DNA from: Shewanella salipaludis
GTDB lineage: Bacteria; Pseudomonadota; Gammaproteobacteria; Enterobacterales; Shewanellaceae
NCBI RefSeq assembly: GCF_012911865.1
Contig: NZ_JAAXYH010000006.1
Coordinates: 158,789-222,788, forward strand
DNA length: 64,000 bases
Direction: 5' to 3'
Below the pieces are notes generated by a model. The model was given only the letters and a program-made list of their open reading frames with translations. It was not told where the DNA came from and did no database searches. Shown here piece after piece: positions 46,006 through 55,666 of this stretch; the first letter of the stretch is position 1, and each line of letters begins with the position of its first letter. The translations under genes and the position numbers were made by a program.

Positions 46006-47532
46006 ATGCCAAACCGCAGCAAACTGAATGACATAGGCGTAATAGGCCTGGGTGTCATGGGTAAAAACCTTGCCCTCAACATAGTCGACAACGGCTATCG
46101 TGTCTCTGCCTTCGATTTAGATCCTGTTAAAGTCACTGCTGCCGTAGCGCAGGCCAGGGCCGAAGTGCCCGGCCGTGCCCAAGTACTGGATGGCTGTAAT
46201 AATCTTACCGATATGTTAGCCAGCCTGGCTAAACCCAGGATCCTGGTGTTATCCGTGCCCGCGGGGGCGCCGGTCGACGGTGTGTGCTCGGCATTGTTCG
46301 CTGCCGGCCTGGAAGCCGACGACATAGTCATAGATACGGGTAACAGCCTGTGGACAGATACGGTCGAGCGCGAGCAACGTTATGCGGGCAAGTGCGTGTT
46401 CTTCAGTTCGGCCGTGTCCGGCGGTGAAGTCGGCGCGCGCTTCGGCCCTTCGCTGATGCCGAGTGGCGATCTCAAGGCCTGGCAGCATGTGGCGCCCATC
46501 TGGAAGGCGATTGCCGCCAAGGTGGATGGCGCTACCGGCTTGCCGATAGAGCGTTTCGAGCCGGGTAATCCAGTCACCGAAGGCGAGCCTTGCACTAGTT
46601 ACATAGGCCCCGCCGGCGCCGGCCATTATGTGAAGATGGTGCATAACGGCATCGAATATGCCGATATGCAGCTGATCTGTGAGGCGTACCAGCTGTTGCA
46701 TGATGGCCTGGGTATGACGCCGTTCGCCGTGGGTGAAGTGTTCAAGGGCTGGAACCAGGGCAGCCTCAACTCTTACCTCATGGGGATCAGCGCCGAAGTG
46801 TTGCAGCAGGATGACCCGCTCACGGGTAAGCCGCTGGTGGAGATGATACTGGACAAGGCCGGCCAGAAAGGCACTGGCCTGTGGACCGCGGTCAGCAGCT
46901 TACAGATTGGCTGTCCGGCGCCGACCATAGCCGAGGCGGTCTACGCCAGGGCCGTCAGTACCCAGAAACCACTGCGTCTGGCGCTGAGCCAGAAATTGGC
47001 TGGCCCGGCGGGCACTAAACTGCCCGAGGATGAGCAGCAGGCCTTCATTCAGGCGCTGGAGAGCGCCCTCTATTGCGCCAAGGTTTGCAGCTATGCCCAA
47101 GGCTTCCAGCTGATGGCGATGACGGCCAAGGAGCAGGGCTGGCAACTGGATTTTGCCGAGATCGCCAAGATCTGGCGTGCCGGCTGTATCATACGTGCCA
47201 CCTTCCTTCAGTCCATTACCCAGGCCTATCGGGACAATGCCGAGCTGCATAATCTGTTGATGGCCGACAGTTTCAGCCAGGCCCTGTCGCAGAAACAGAA
47301 GGAATGGCGCAAGGCGGTGATTTCCGCCGTCAGCCTCGGCATTCCCGTGCCTTGTATCGCTTCGGCCCTGAGCTACTACGACAGTTACCGCAGTGAAACC
47401 CTGCCGGCGAATCTGTTGCAGGGCCAGCGTGATTACTTCGGCGCCCATAGCTTCGAGCGCACCGACACCCCGGCCGGCGACAAGTATCACCTCAACTGGA
47501 GTGACGCCAAGCGTGAGCTGCATAAGCTCTGA
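46006..47532 (+). CDS. gnd: 6-phosphogluconate dehydrogenase, decarboxylating
   Basis: The 508-residue enzyme makes ribulose-5-phosphate, CO2 and NADPH. It has the NADP motif GLGVMGKNLALNI, SVPAGAPVD, SAVSGGEVGARFGPSLMPSG, the catalytic VKMVHNGIEYADMQL and YDSYRSETLPANLLQGQRDYFGAH signatures. It is somewhat longer than the common 468-residue form, as in other Shewanella-type Gnd. The ATG at 46006 was taken; a GTG at 45991 is in frame. It is followed by a clear terminator. Confidence 0.95.
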   Translation: MPNRSKLNDIGVIGLGVMGKNLALNIVDNGYRVSAFDLDPVKVTAAVAQARAEVPGRAQVLDGCNNLTDMLASLAKPRILVLSVPAGAPVDGVCSALFAAGLEADDIVIDTGNSLWTDTVEREQRYAGKCVFFSSAVSGGEVGARFGPSLMPSGDLKAWQHVAPIWKAIAAKVDGATGLPIERFEPGNPVTEGEPCTSYIGPAGAGHYVKMVHNGIEYADMQLICEAYQLLHDGLGMTPFAVGEVFKGWNQGSLNSYLMGISAEVLQQDDPLTGKPLVEMILDKAGQKGTGLWTAVSSLQIGCPAPTIAEAVYARAVSTQKPLRLALSQKLAGPAGTKLPEDEQQAFIQALESALYCAKVCSYAQGFQLMAMTAKEQGWQLDFAEIAKIWRAGCIIRATFLQSITQAYRDNAELHNLLMADSFSQALSQKQKEWRKAVISAVSLGIPVPCIASALSYYDSYRSETLPANLLQGQRDYFGAHSFERTDTPAGDKYHLNWSDAKRELHKL

Positions 47533-47623
47533 ACTGTCGGCGTTGACCGTTTGAATGAATGCCGCTGGCTTTTGAAGGCTACCGGTTTTTGAAGGCTACA
47601 GCTTTAAAGCGGCATTGATTGAC

Positions 47624-47652
47624 AAAAAAGGCTCATAGTATGAGCCTTTTTT
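47624..47652. terminator. bidirectional terminator between gnd and menA
   Basis: Stem AAAAAAGGCTCATA with its complement ATGAGCCTTTTTT. A and T runs on each side serve both convergent genes. Confidence 0.9.
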
Positions 47653-47685
47653 CATGGTCTTGAATACTCAAGGCTCAGCGCCGCC

Positions 47686-48561
47686 TCAGGGAAGCAGGAG
47701 CCAACCGGCGCTGAACAGCAGGCTGAAGACCAGCATGAGTTTGGCGGTGCGCCCCAGCAGGGGATTGAGTGCCTGGCCTGAGGCCTCGGAAAATTTACGG
47801 CTCAGGCCGCGGGCCAGAGGCAAGGATACCCCCGCCAGCAACACGGGCAGGCCGGGCAGCAGCCCCAGCAAGAAACCCGAGATGATGAGGCCATAAGGCA
47901 GATAGGCCAGAGTCTGGTACCAGACTCTGGCCTGGGCCTGACCCCAACGCACCGCCAGGGTCAGCTTGCCCGCCTTGGCATCCGTCTGTATGTCACGGGT
48001 GTTGTTGACCAGCATGATGGCGGCGCTGAAACTGCCCATGGCGCAACCTAGCAGCCAGGCGGTCGGCGTGGTGACGCCCGTCTGCAGCAGGTAGCTGCCG
48101 ACCACGGCTACCAGGCCGAAGAAGATGAAGGCGGCGACTTCGCCCAGGCCATGGGAGGCCAGCGGGTAGGGGCCGCCACTGTAACCCAGCACCCCGAAAA
48201 CCGAGGCCGTCGCCAGCAGGGCTATGGGCCAGCCACCGTGCCAGATGAGATAGCTGCCGACGGCCAGGGCCAGCAACAGGCATAGCAGCATGGCGCTGCG
48301 TACCTTGGCCGGGGCCAGCAGGCCGCTCTGGCTGACACGTACGGGCCCAAGGCGTTCCGCCGTGTCTATGCCATGCTTGTGATCGAAGTAATCGTTGGCC
48401 AGATTGACGGCAATTTGCAGCAAGAGGGCACAGCTCAAGGATGCCAGGGCGATGAGCCAGCTGAAATGGTCGGTTGCAAAGGCCAACACATTACCCAGGA
48501 TTAGCGGGCTGGCGGCTGCGGGCAGGGTGCGGGGTCTGACGGCTAATATCCAAGGGTTCAT
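47686..48561 (-). CDS. menA: 1,4-dihydroxy-2-naphthoate polyprenyltransferase
   Basis: The 291-residue UbiA-family membrane enzyme attaches the polyprenyl tail in menaquinone synthesis. It has about 8-9 membrane segments, the Asp-rich motif NLANDYFDHKHGID (about 50-63) and NNTRDIQTDAKAGKLTLA with the second Asp-rich site. The start at ATG 48561 gives MNPWILAVRPRTL, the usual N-terminus; the frame reaches 48627 but the added residues are not family-like. Menaquinone fits anaerobic respiration of the kind known in Shewanella. Confidence 0.94.
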   Translation of the reverse strand: MNPWILAVRPRTLPAAASPLILGNVLAFATDHFSWLIALASLSCALLLQIAVNLANDYFDHKHGIDTAERLGPVRVSQSGLLAPAKVRSAMLLCLLLALAVGSYLIWHGGWPIALLATASVFGVLGYSGGPYPLASHGLGEVAAFIFFGLVAVVGSYLLQTGVTTPTAWLLGCAMGSFSAAIMLVNNTRDIQTDAKAGKLTLAVRWGQAQARVWYQTLAYLPYGLIISGFLLGLLPGLPVLLAGVSLPLARGLSRKFSEASGQALNPLLGRTAKLMLVFSLLFSAGWLLLP

Positions 48562-48801
48562 TTTGCTGTCCAGTGATGCATTAAAGGCCAATAGCGACAA
48601 AGAGTTAAGTTTACTCTCTGCCGACATAGCATAACAAGGACTCCGGCTCGGGTGTGGGGAATTTCCATGCTTGTCCGTCTCGCTTGAATGCCATGCCCGG
48701 CCGCCGGTCGCGGCTGGGGCAGGCGATTAAAAGCTGCTGGCAGGGGGAGGGGATGTGAGTTACCCTTTAGGCATTTATTGCTAAGTATTCAGTAGGATCT
48801 T

Positions 48802-49668
48802 ATGAGTCATGTGTTAGACGATCTCTTGTCCTTGTTATCCCTGGAGCAAATTGAAATCGGCCTGTTTCGGGGTCAGAGCCAGGATCTGGGCTTCGGTCAT
48901 GTGTTTGGCGGCCAGGTAATGGGCCAAGCCTTGAGCGCCGCCAAGCAAACTGTGGCGCCGGAGCGCAAGGTGCATTCGCTGCATTCTTACTTCTTGCGGG
49001 CCGGCGATGAGAAGTTGCCGATAGTCTATGATGTGGAAATCATGCGCGACGGTGGCAGCTTCAGTGCCCGGCGGGTGAAGGCGATTCAGAAGGGGCGGCC
49101 GATTTTCTACATGACCTGTTCCTTCCAGGCCGAAGAGGCAGGCTTCGAACATCAGGCCAGCATGCCACAAGTACCTGGGCCTGAGGGGCTGCTCAATCAG
49201 CAGGAACTGGCGATGACCATGCGCGATCGGGTACCTGCCAGGATGTTGGAAAAGTTCATGGCCGATGCGCCTATCGAGATGCGCCTGGTCAACCCGCTCA
49301 ATCCCGTGACACCGGCGGCGAGCGAGCCGCACCGCTATCTGTGGTTGCGGGCCAATGGCACAGTGCCGGCCGACGAGCATGTGCATGACTCTCTGCTGGC
49401 CTATGCTTCGGATTTCAACTTTTTGGTCACCGCCGCCCAGCCCCACGGGGTCTCTTTCCTGACGCCGGGAATGCGGATGGCGACCATAGATCACTCCATG
49501 TGGTTCCACCGTCCCTTCGACATAGGCGAATGGTTGCTCTACAGCATAGACAGCCCCACCGCCAGCGGTGGCCGCGGTTATGTGAAGGGACAGTTTTTCA
49601 ATCAGCAGGGCGAGTTGGTGGCTTCGGCGACCCAGGAAGGCCTGCTGCGAATGGTTAAGGATAAATAA
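48802..49668 (+). CDS. tesB: acyl-CoA thioesterase II
   Basis: The 288-residue double hot-dog thioesterase hydrolyses medium- and long-chain acyl-CoA. It has [19 protein letters not shown] near the N-terminus, [12 protein letters not shown], and the C-terminal [13 protein letters not shown] and [18 protein letters not shown] text (here SGGRGYVKG). AGGATCTT precedes the ATG. The ybaY-type gene starts right after its stop, as in E. coli. Confidence 0.95.
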   Translation: MSHVLDDLLSLLSLEQIEIGLFRGQSQDLGFGHVFGGQVMGQALSAAKQTVAPERKVHSLHSYFLRAGDEKLPIVYDVEIMRDGGSFSARRVKAIQKGRPIFYMTCSFQAEEAGFEHQASMPQVPGPEGLLNQQELAMTMRDRVPARMLEKFMADAPIEMRLVNPLNPVTPAASEPHRYLWLRANGTVPADEHVHDSLLAYASDFNFLVTAAQPHGVSFLTPGMRMATIDHSMWFHRPFDIGEWLLYSIDSPTASGGRGYVKGQFFNQQGELVASATQEGLLRMVKDK

Positions 49669-50070
49669 ATGCTCAAGCGCATCATCAAAAGTGTGACATT
49701 AGTCTGTATTGCCATAGGCCTGAGTGCCTGCGTGACAGTCGAGCCCCCACCACCGGTGGTGATTAATGGCGCCGCCGGCTATTTGGAACGCATCGCCTTG
49801 CCCCAGGGCTGCAGCATCACTATCGCCATCATAGATCTCTCATCGCCCGGAGTGATCGTGGCCCAGAAGAGCTTCAACATTGCCCGTGCCCCTGTGCCCT
49901 TCAAGTTCATCCTGCCGCCCGAGTCGATCGACAGCAGCATAGACTATGGCGTGGTGGCCATGATCCAATACCAGGGTCGGGTTATCTTCCAAACCTATGA
50001 CAGGTTTCCCGTGATCAACAACCAGAAGTTCACCACGGAAGTGCTGATGAAGGCGGTGCCTTTAAAATAG
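49669..50070 (+). CDS. ybaY: YbaY-family lipoprotein
   Basis: The 133-residue protein has a lipoprotein signal with lipobox LSAC (Cys at about 21), then one YbaY/META-like beta domain with GYLERIALPQGCSITIAI, PVPFKFILP and AMIQYQGRVIFQT. It is an envelope protein of unknown role in E. coli, where it also follows tesB. Starts at the base after the tesB stop. A terminator for the pair lies inside the convergent LysR gene. Confidence 0.85.
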   Translation: MLKRIIKSVTLVCIAIGLSACVTVEPPPPVVINGAAGYLERIALPQGCSITIAIIDLSSPGVIVAQKSFNIARAPVPFKFILPPESIDSSIDYGVVAMIQYQGRVIFQTYDRFPVINNQKFTTEVLMKAVPLK

Positions 50071-50078
50071 CAGTAGCC

Positions 50079-50948
50079 TTATCTGTTGTGCATAAGAAAA
50101 TCGACGAACGCCCGGTCGGCCAAGCTGATCGGGCGTTGTTTTTTCCAGGCGACATGCAGGTCGAGAAACACCGGCGGTTCGAAGGGTTTGGCGAGTATGT
50201 CATCCTTGGGGCCGATAGCCATTTCCAGCACGCTGGTGATGGCAAAGCCTTGGGACACCACCTGCTTTATCAGGTTGATCAGATTGGTCTCGAAGGCGAT
50301 GTTCGGTGTTTTTCCCAGAGATTTGGCCTGTGACAAGATCCACTCGCGGTGGAAATAGCCTGTCTTGAACATCACCAGCTCATGCTCGAGGAAATCGTCG
50401 AGGCGGATGCGCTCGAGTCCGGCCAGCGGATGTTCCTGTCCCAGGGCGACGACCATCTGTTCTCGCAGCAACAGCCGACTGTCAAACTCGCTGTTGAGAT
50501 CCTGGGCCGTGATGATGGCGATATCCACCTCCTCCTGTTGCAGCATCCTCAAGGCATCGCGGGTGCCACCTTCGAACAGCGACAGTTTCAGCTCAGGATG
50601 CTGATGCCTGAAGGCCATCAGGCGCGAGGGCAGATAGAAGGAGCCGAGCATTCCCGGCACGGCGATGCGTACCTCTCCCGAACTCAGGTTGGCCATGGCA
50701 CGGATCTGCGCCTGTGCCTGTAGCAGCTGCTTGATGATCAGCGTGGCATGCTGGTGCAGTACCAGGCCTTCGGCGGTCAGGCTGAGCCGGCCCGTGCCGC
50801 GGTTGACCAGAGTGACACCCAGGGAGTGTTCCAGGCGTTTGATGCTCTGACTCAGGGCCGGTTGGGCCATGTTGAGGCGTTTGGCGGCAAGGGTAAAACT
50901 GCCGCTGCGGGCGAGGGCGTCCAGGTGGGTCAACTGGCGTATGTCCAT
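50079..50948 (-). CDS. LysR-family transcriptional regulator
   Basis: The 289-residue regulator has the N-terminal HTH (MDIRQLTHLDALARSGSFTL, LNMAQPALSQSIKRLEHSLG) and the periplasmic-binding-like effector domain. It is read divergently from an MFS transporter gene 118 bp away and probably controls it. Its last codons contain the intrinsic terminator of the convergent tesB-ybaY genes. Confidence 0.9.
   Translation of the reverse strand: MDIRQLTHLDALARSGSFTLAAKRLNMAQPALSQSIKRLEHSLGVTLVNRGTGRLSLTAEGLVLHQHATLIIKQLLQAQAQIRAMANLSSGEVRIAVPGMLGSFYLPSRLMAFRHQHPELKLSLFEGGTRDALRMLQQEEVDIAIITAQDLNSEFDSRLLLREQMVVALGQEHPLAGLERIRLDDFLEHELVMFKTGYFHREWILSQAKSLGKTPNIAFETNLINLIKQVVSQGFAITSVLEMAIGPKDDILAKPFEPPVFLDLHVAWKKQRPISLADRAFVDFLMHNR
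50107..50144 (+). terminator. tesB-ybaY terminator embedded in the LysR coding region
   Basis: Stem AACGCCCG/CGGGCGTT followed by GTTTTTT, all within the last codons of the opposite-strand LysR gene, 37 nt past the ybaY stop. Confidence 0.8.
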
Positions 50949-51066
50949 GGCTTCCTCGACGAAATGTTATAACAAAAATCAATATGTTTGATTGATTTTA
51001 TTTATTATTGTTATCTCCTGTCCAGTGCTAATCTTGGCCTATCGCATTTGGGCTAACGAGGTTGCC

Positions 51067-52314
51067 ATGCAAGATGAACTGGATGCCCTAATCGACGCCA
51101 GAAGACGGGATAAGAAGCTGATCTGGGGGCTATGCCTGGCTTCCGTGGTGGTGTACATCAACCTTTACCTGATGCAGGGCATGTTGCCCTTGATCGCCGA
51201 ACAGTTCAGTGTGGCGCCGGCCAAGGCGCCGTTGATCCTCTCGTTCACCAGTTTTTCCATGGCCTTCTCGCTGTTGCTGTACGCCATCTTGTCCGATCGC
51301 ATCGGCCGGCATTGGCCTATCCTCATCAGTCTCTGGTTGCTGGTGGCATCGGACCTGATGCTGGTGTTTGTGGCGGATTTCGAGGCCTTGATGTGGACGC
51401 GTTTGCTGCAGGGCGTGCTGCTGGCTGCGGTGCCTGCCATCGCCATGGCCTATTTCAAGGAACAGCTGCAACCCGCTATCATGCTCAAGGCCGCGGCGGT
51501 ATACATCACGGCCAACAGCACGGGCGGCATTCTGGGGCGTTTATTCGGTGGCCTGATGTCGCAGTATTTCGCCTGGCAGGAGGCCATGTGGATCTTATGC
51601 CTGTTGAGCCTATTCGGCGTCGCCTTGGCCAGCTATTTGCTGACGCCGATAACCGAACTCAGGCCGGCGACCGGCGTCGCCAAACTGCCGGGCTTCTGGC
51701 GCGGGATGCAGAGGGATGTGCAAGGATTCTGGTATCACCTGACCGATGCCCAGATGCGTTTGATCTATGGCATAGGCGGACTGGCGTTCATGGTGATGGT
51801 CAACCAGTTCAGCTTCATCCAGCTGCATCTGATGGCGCCGCCCTACAACTGGAGCCGCTTCGAGGCGACGCTGATCTTCCTCTGCTACTCCAGCGGCACA
51901 GTCGCCTCCTACTTTACTTCCAGGTGGATAGTGAAACACGGTCAGCTTAAATTGTTTCAGCTGTCTCTGGCCATGATGCTATGCGGCAGCCTGCTGACCC
52001 TAGCCGACACTGAGCCGATGATCTGCCTGGGATTTCTGCTGACCGCCTGTGGTTTCTTCATCATCCACAGCTGCTGCAATTCCTTCGTCGCCATGCGCGC
52101 CATGAGCCATAGGGCCAAGGCGACGTCGCTCTACCTCTGTTGCTATTATCTGGGCGCCGCCGTGGGCGGCCCTTATCTGATGTATTTTTGGCATGCCGCC
52201 GACTGGTCGGGCGTGGTGCTTGGGTCGCTGCTGATCTTGCTGTTGACTGGGGTGGCCATCTGGCGCCTGGGACGTTTTCGCCAGCCAGCTGTGGGTGAGC
52301 TGGCCAGCGTCTGA
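51067..52314 (+). CDS. MFS transporter
   Basis: The 415-residue protein has 12 membrane segments and the MFS loop 2-3 motif, here LYAILSDRIGRHWPI. It has a cytoplasmic N-terminus rich in charge (ELDALIDARRRDKK). It resembles the drug/small-molecule exporter families such as YnfM-type. The start at ATG 51067 follows GAGG by 5 nt; the longer frame from 50992 would add a spurious helix. Divergent from the LysR gene, its likely regulator. Substrate unknown. Confidence 0.85.
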   Translation: MQDELDALIDARRRDKKLIWGLCLASVVVYINLYLMQGMLPLIAEQFSVAPAKAPLILSFTSFSMAFSLLLYAILSDRIGRHWPILISLWLLVASDLMLVFVADFEALMWTRLLQGVLLAAVPAIAMAYFKEQLQPAIMLKAAAVYITANSTGGILGRLFGGLMSQYFAWQEAMWILCLLSLFGVALASYLLTPITELRPATGVAKLPGFWRGMQRDVQGFWYHLTDAQMRLIYGIGGLAFMVMVNQFSFIQLHLMAPPYNWSRFEATLIFLCYSSGTVASYFTSRWIVKHGQLKLFQLSLAMMLCGSLLTLADTEPMICLGFLLTACGFFIIHSCCNSFVAMRAMSHRAKATSLYLCCYYLGAAVGGPYLMYFWHAADWSGVVLGSLLILLLTGVAIWRLGRFRQPAVGELASV

Positions 52315-52350
52315 GCCGGGATTGCCCTTGCTCTGAGCCGAGGGGCTACA

Positions 52351-53730
52351 TCAAGCCTCGTCGGCGGTCAGGTATTGTTTCCTGTCCAATTCATATTTGC
52401 GCATCTTGTCATACAAGGTCTTGCGCGGCAGTTCCAGCTGCTCCATGGTCAGTTTGATGCTGCCCTTGTTGTGGCTCAGGGCATCTTCGATCAACATGCG
52501 CTCGAAAAACTCTACCCTCTGTTGCAGCGACATGCCCGTATGCAGCCCCTGGGTGGTGAGCGGGCCGGCGAAGGCCGCCTCGGCGCCGAGCAGCACGAAA
52601 CGCTCCGCCAGGTTACGCAGCTCGCGGACATTGCCCGGCCAGTCGTGGGCGGTCAGCACGGCATTCTGCTCGGCGTTGAGGGCGATCAGCGCCCTGTGAT
52701 ATCGGGCCGACGCGACGCGGGCGAAATGCAGGAACAGCAGGGGTATGTCTTCGCGCCTGTCCCGCAACGCGGGAATGGCCACAGTCACCAGGTTCAAACG
52801 ATAATAGAGATCCTGGCGAAACTCGCCCTTGTCACACAGTTGCTTGAGATCCACCTTGGTGGCGGCCACCACCCGTATGTCCAGCGCTATGCTCTTGTTG
52901 GAACCCAGGCGTTGCAGTTTCCTGTCTTCCAGCACCCTGAGCAGTTTCACCTGCAGCGACAGCGGCGTGCTCTCTATCTCATCGAGAAACAGGGTGCCGC
53001 CGTTGGCATATTCGAACTTGCCTATGCGAGTCTTGTCCATGCCGGTGAAGGCGCCGGGATCGGCACCAAAGAGTTCACTCTCGATCAGGTTTTCCGGAAT
53101 GGCACCACAGTTGATGGCGACGAAGTTGGCGCGGCTGCGCTGGCTGTGATCGTGCAGGTAACGGGCGACCAGCTCCTTGCCTGTCCCCGTCTCGCCCTCG
53201 ATCAGCACGTCGGCCGGGGTATCCAAGACGCTGTCGAGAATGTTGCGCATGCGATTGATGCCAGGGCTGTTGCCCAGGATCCTGGGCCCCGGCAGGCTCT
53301 GGGATTCGAGTTCCTTCTTCAGCTGGCGGTTTTCCAGGGTGAGGCTGCGCTTCTCCAGCGCCCGTTTGACCACATCGAGAATATGCTCGTTGTTGAAGGG
53401 TTTCTCGATAAAATCGTAGGCCCCCTGTTTGAGGGCCTTGACCGCCATGGCGATGTCACCGACGCCCGTGAGCAAGATCACCGGCAAGTCGGCGTCTTGG
53501 TGGTGGAGCTGCTGCATCAGGCCTATGCCGTCCAGATACGGCATGTTGACGTCGGAGAGCACCACGCCCGGCCAGTGTCTGTCCAGGCTGTTGGCCAGGC
53601 CCCTGGGATCTGTGCAGGCGATGGCGCTGATGCCTTCGAGTTCGAACAGCTGCACCAGGACCGTGCCTATGTGGGCCTCATCGTCGACGATAAGTACGGC
53701 ATGGTCTTGGATATTTTTCGGGACACTCAT
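52351..53730 (-). CDS. dctD: sigma-54-dependent response regulator for C4-dicarboxylates
   Basis: The 459-residue NtrC-class activator has a receiver domain with phospho-acceptor Asp60 (VVLSDVNMPYLDG), a AAA+ domain with GETGTGKE (179-186) and the sigma-54 contact loop GAFTGMD (about 226-232), and a C-terminal Fis-type HTH. In the loop Met follows where Ala is usual (GAFTGA). Overlaps dctB by 4 nt. It should activate the sigma-54 promoter upstream of dctP. Confidence 0.93.
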   Translation of the reverse strand: MSVPKNIQDHAVLIVDDEAHIGTVLVQLFELEGISAIACTDPRGLANSLDRHWPGVVLSDVNMPYLDGIGLMQQLHHQDADLPVILLTGVGDIAMAVKALKQGAYDFIEKPFNNEHILDVVKRALEKRSLTLENRQLKKELESQSLPGPRILGNSPGINRMRNILDSVLDTPADVLIEGETGTGKELVARYLHDHSQRSRANFVAINCGAIPENLIESELFGADPGAFTGMDKTRIGKFEYANGGTLFLDEIESTPLSLQVKLLRVLEDRKLQRLGSNKSIALDIRVVAATKVDLKQLCDKGEFRQDLYYRLNLVTVAIPALRDRREDIPLLFLHFARVASARYHRALIALNAEQNAVLTAHDWPGNVRELRNLAERFVLLGAEAAFAGPLTTQGLHTGMSLQQRVEFFERMLIEDALSHNKGSIKLTMEQLELPRKTLYDKMRKYELDRKQYLTADEA

Positions 53731-55586
53731 GGCTGTGATGCTTCCTCACGTGAAAATATGGGTAAAATGAGCTGAAAAATGGCCCCGCCTTCGGCGGCGT
53801 TGGCGACGGTGATCTGGCCCTTCATCGCCTCCATGATACGCCTGGAGATGGACAAGCCCAGACCCAGTCCCTGGCGTTCATTGGTGGTGAAGTAAGGCTC
53901 GAAAATTTTCTCCATCTGGCTTTCCCGTACCCCGGGGCCAGTATCCTGGATACTGATGTGAAATTTTTCCCCGGCCCAGACCCGGATCGCCAGGTGCCTG
54001 GGATGGGATTGTTGCATTGCGACTATGGCATTGCTCATCAGGTTCACCAGCACTTGCTGCAAGCGCACCTTATCGCCCCATATCTGGTAGCGGCCTGCGG
54101 CGGATTCCAACGTCAGCATTATGCCCTGTTTGTCGATTTCCGGCTGCACTATGGTCAATGCCTGTTGTATGCATTGGCCGAGATCGACGGCGCCCTCTGT
54201 GCCCTGACTCTTGCGGGTAAAGCTCTTGAACTGGCCTATGATGTCCGCCAGACGGTCGGTGAGTTCGATCATGATGCGAATGTTGTCGGCGGCCTTGTCC
54301 AGCAGGTTACGGCCGAGAAAGGTCTGGGTGTTCTGGGCGTAACTGCGCAGCGCCGCCAGTGGCTGATTCAATTCATGGTTGATACTGGCCGACAGGCTGC
54401 CGATGGCGGTGAGCTTGGCCGCCTGGATCAGTTGATCTTGGGTGTCTTTGAGTTGCTGGTTGGTGGCCTGCAGTTCACGGGTGCGTTCGGCGACGCGCTG
54501 TTCCAGCCAGCTCTGGGCCAGCTGCATGCGTTGCAGGTTGCGCCGCCGCTCGGCACCGAACAGCAGCGCCAGGGCGACCAGCAGGTATAGGCTGGCCGCC
54601 AGCCAGAGTTGCGGTGCCAGGGATTGCTGCAGCGGCGCCAACGGGGCCAGAATATGCACCCGCCAGCCGGCGCTGCTCATGGCGCCCTGGGTTTCCATGA
54701 AGCGAGGCCATTGTTGGCCCAGTTTCAGGCGATAGACACTGACGCGCTCGTCTGTCCCTGGGCGGTATTCGGGGATCAGATCCAGCTCGGTTATGGGACG
54801 GTTGGCATAACGTCTGGATGCCGTCAGCGCCGTTTGTCTGGCCTGGGTCAAGGGGACCAGGGAGCCCAGGCGCCACTGGGCAATGCTGGAGAGGAAGACC
54901 ACCTGTTCGGGATCTGTGACGATGAATTCGTACTGACCTGCGGTCGCTATGCCCGTGCTTTGCTTCTCTATGTCTGTGATGTCGACCTTGACGACTATCA
55001 CGCCCAAAACCTTGTCTTGGTGGTAAATGGGGTAAGAGAAATAGAAGCCCCGCTTATTCGATGCCGTGCCTACGGCGTAATAGCGGCCGGTTTTGCCCTT
55101 GATGGCCTCGCGATAATAGGGGCGGAACCCATAGTTCTGGCCTATGAAGGAATAGCCTTGCTGCCAGTTACTGGCGGCGACGGCTGTGCCCTTGGCGTCC
55201 AGCAAATAGATATCCGACGCCTCGGTGGCCTGTTGCATTTCTGCGAAATAATCATTGACGCGTTGCACCTGCAACTCGTCATCCCCGAGCAGTGTCTGGG
55301 CCAGCAGCGGGTTGCCCGACATCACGTGGGGAATATTGGCATAGCGCGACAGGGCGGCATCGTAGAAGTCGATGAGTTCGCTCAACTGCTGCCTGGACTG
55401 CGCCTGGATTGCCGCCTGACCTTGCTGCTGGTGGAACCAGAGCGTCAGCTTGAGGGTCACGAATAAACCACATAGCAGCATCACAAAGAGCAGCAGGCGT
55501 TTCTTCGCTTTGGTGGAAAAGAGGTTGGCGGACGATTTCAGTGTGGATAGTGTCAGTGTGGATGGTGACAGTGTGGGCAATAACAT
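53727..55586 (-). CDS. dctB: sensor histidine kinase for C4-dicarboxylates
   Basis: The 619-residue kinase has a membrane helix at about 29-50, a periplasmic dCache-like sensor (about 55-320) with GFRPYYREA and YFSYPIYHQDK, a second helix (about 326-345), a coiled coil, and HisKA with His404 in SINHELNQPLAAL, then HATPase with DTGPGVRESQMEKIFEPYFTTN and GLGLGLSISRRI. It senses C4-dicarboxylates and drives DctD. The N-terminus (residues 5-19) is encoded by a short tandem repeat rich in Ser/Thr/Leu. Confidence 0.92.
   Translation of the reverse strand: MLLPTLSPSTLTLSTLKSSANLFSTKAKKRLLLFVMLLCGLFVTLKLTLWFHQQQGQAAIQAQSRQQLSELIDFYDAALSRYANIPHVMSGNPLLAQTLLGDDELQVQRVNDYFAEMQQATEASDIYLLDAKGTAVAASNWQQGYSFIGQNYGFRPYYREAIKGKTGRYYAVGTASNKRGFYFSYPIYHQDKVLGVIVVKVDITDIEKQSTGIATAGQYEFIVTDPEQVVFLSSIAQWRLGSLVPLTQARQTALTASRRYANRPITELDLIPEYRPGTDERVSVYRLKLGQQWPRFMETQGAMSSAGWRVHILAPLAPLQQSLAPQLWLAASLYLLVALALLFGAERRRNLQRMQLAQSWLEQRVAERTRELQATNQQLKDTQDQLIQAAKLTAIGSLSASINHELNQPLAALRSYAQNTQTFLGRNLLDKAADNIRIMIELTDRLADIIGQFKSFTRKSQGTEGAVDLGQCIQQALTIVQPEIDKQGIMLTLESAAGRYQIWGDKVRLQQVLVNLMSNAIVAMQQSHPRHLAIRVWAGEKFHISIQDTGPGVRESQMEKIFEPYFTTNERQGLGLGLSISRRIMEAMKGQITVANAAEGGAIFQLILPIFSREEASQP
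55538..55576. repeat. short degenerate tandem repeat in the 5' end of dctB
   Basis: Units of about 15 bp (TCAGTGTGGATAGTG, TCAGTGTGGATGGTG and a partial ACAGTGTGGG) run one after another. They encode the LSPSTLTLSTL part of the cytoplasmic N-terminus. Confidence 0.7.
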
Positions 55587-55599
55587 AGTGAATCAGCCT

Positions 55600-55628
55600 G
55601 AAAAACAGCGAGCCCGTTAAGGCTCGCT
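55600..55628 (-). terminator. intrinsic terminator after dctM
   Basis: On the minus strand, stem AGCGAGCC/GGCTCGCT with a 6-nt loop is followed by GTTTTTC. It separates the transporter transcript from dctBD. Confidence 0.82.
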
Positions 55629-55666
55629 CAATTGGGGGAACTAATCAAGGATTAATACCAGTGTTA

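Noticed and set aside
52375..53775. 466-codon plus-strand frame opposite dctD
   Set aside because: Shadow of dctD, no protein-like composition.
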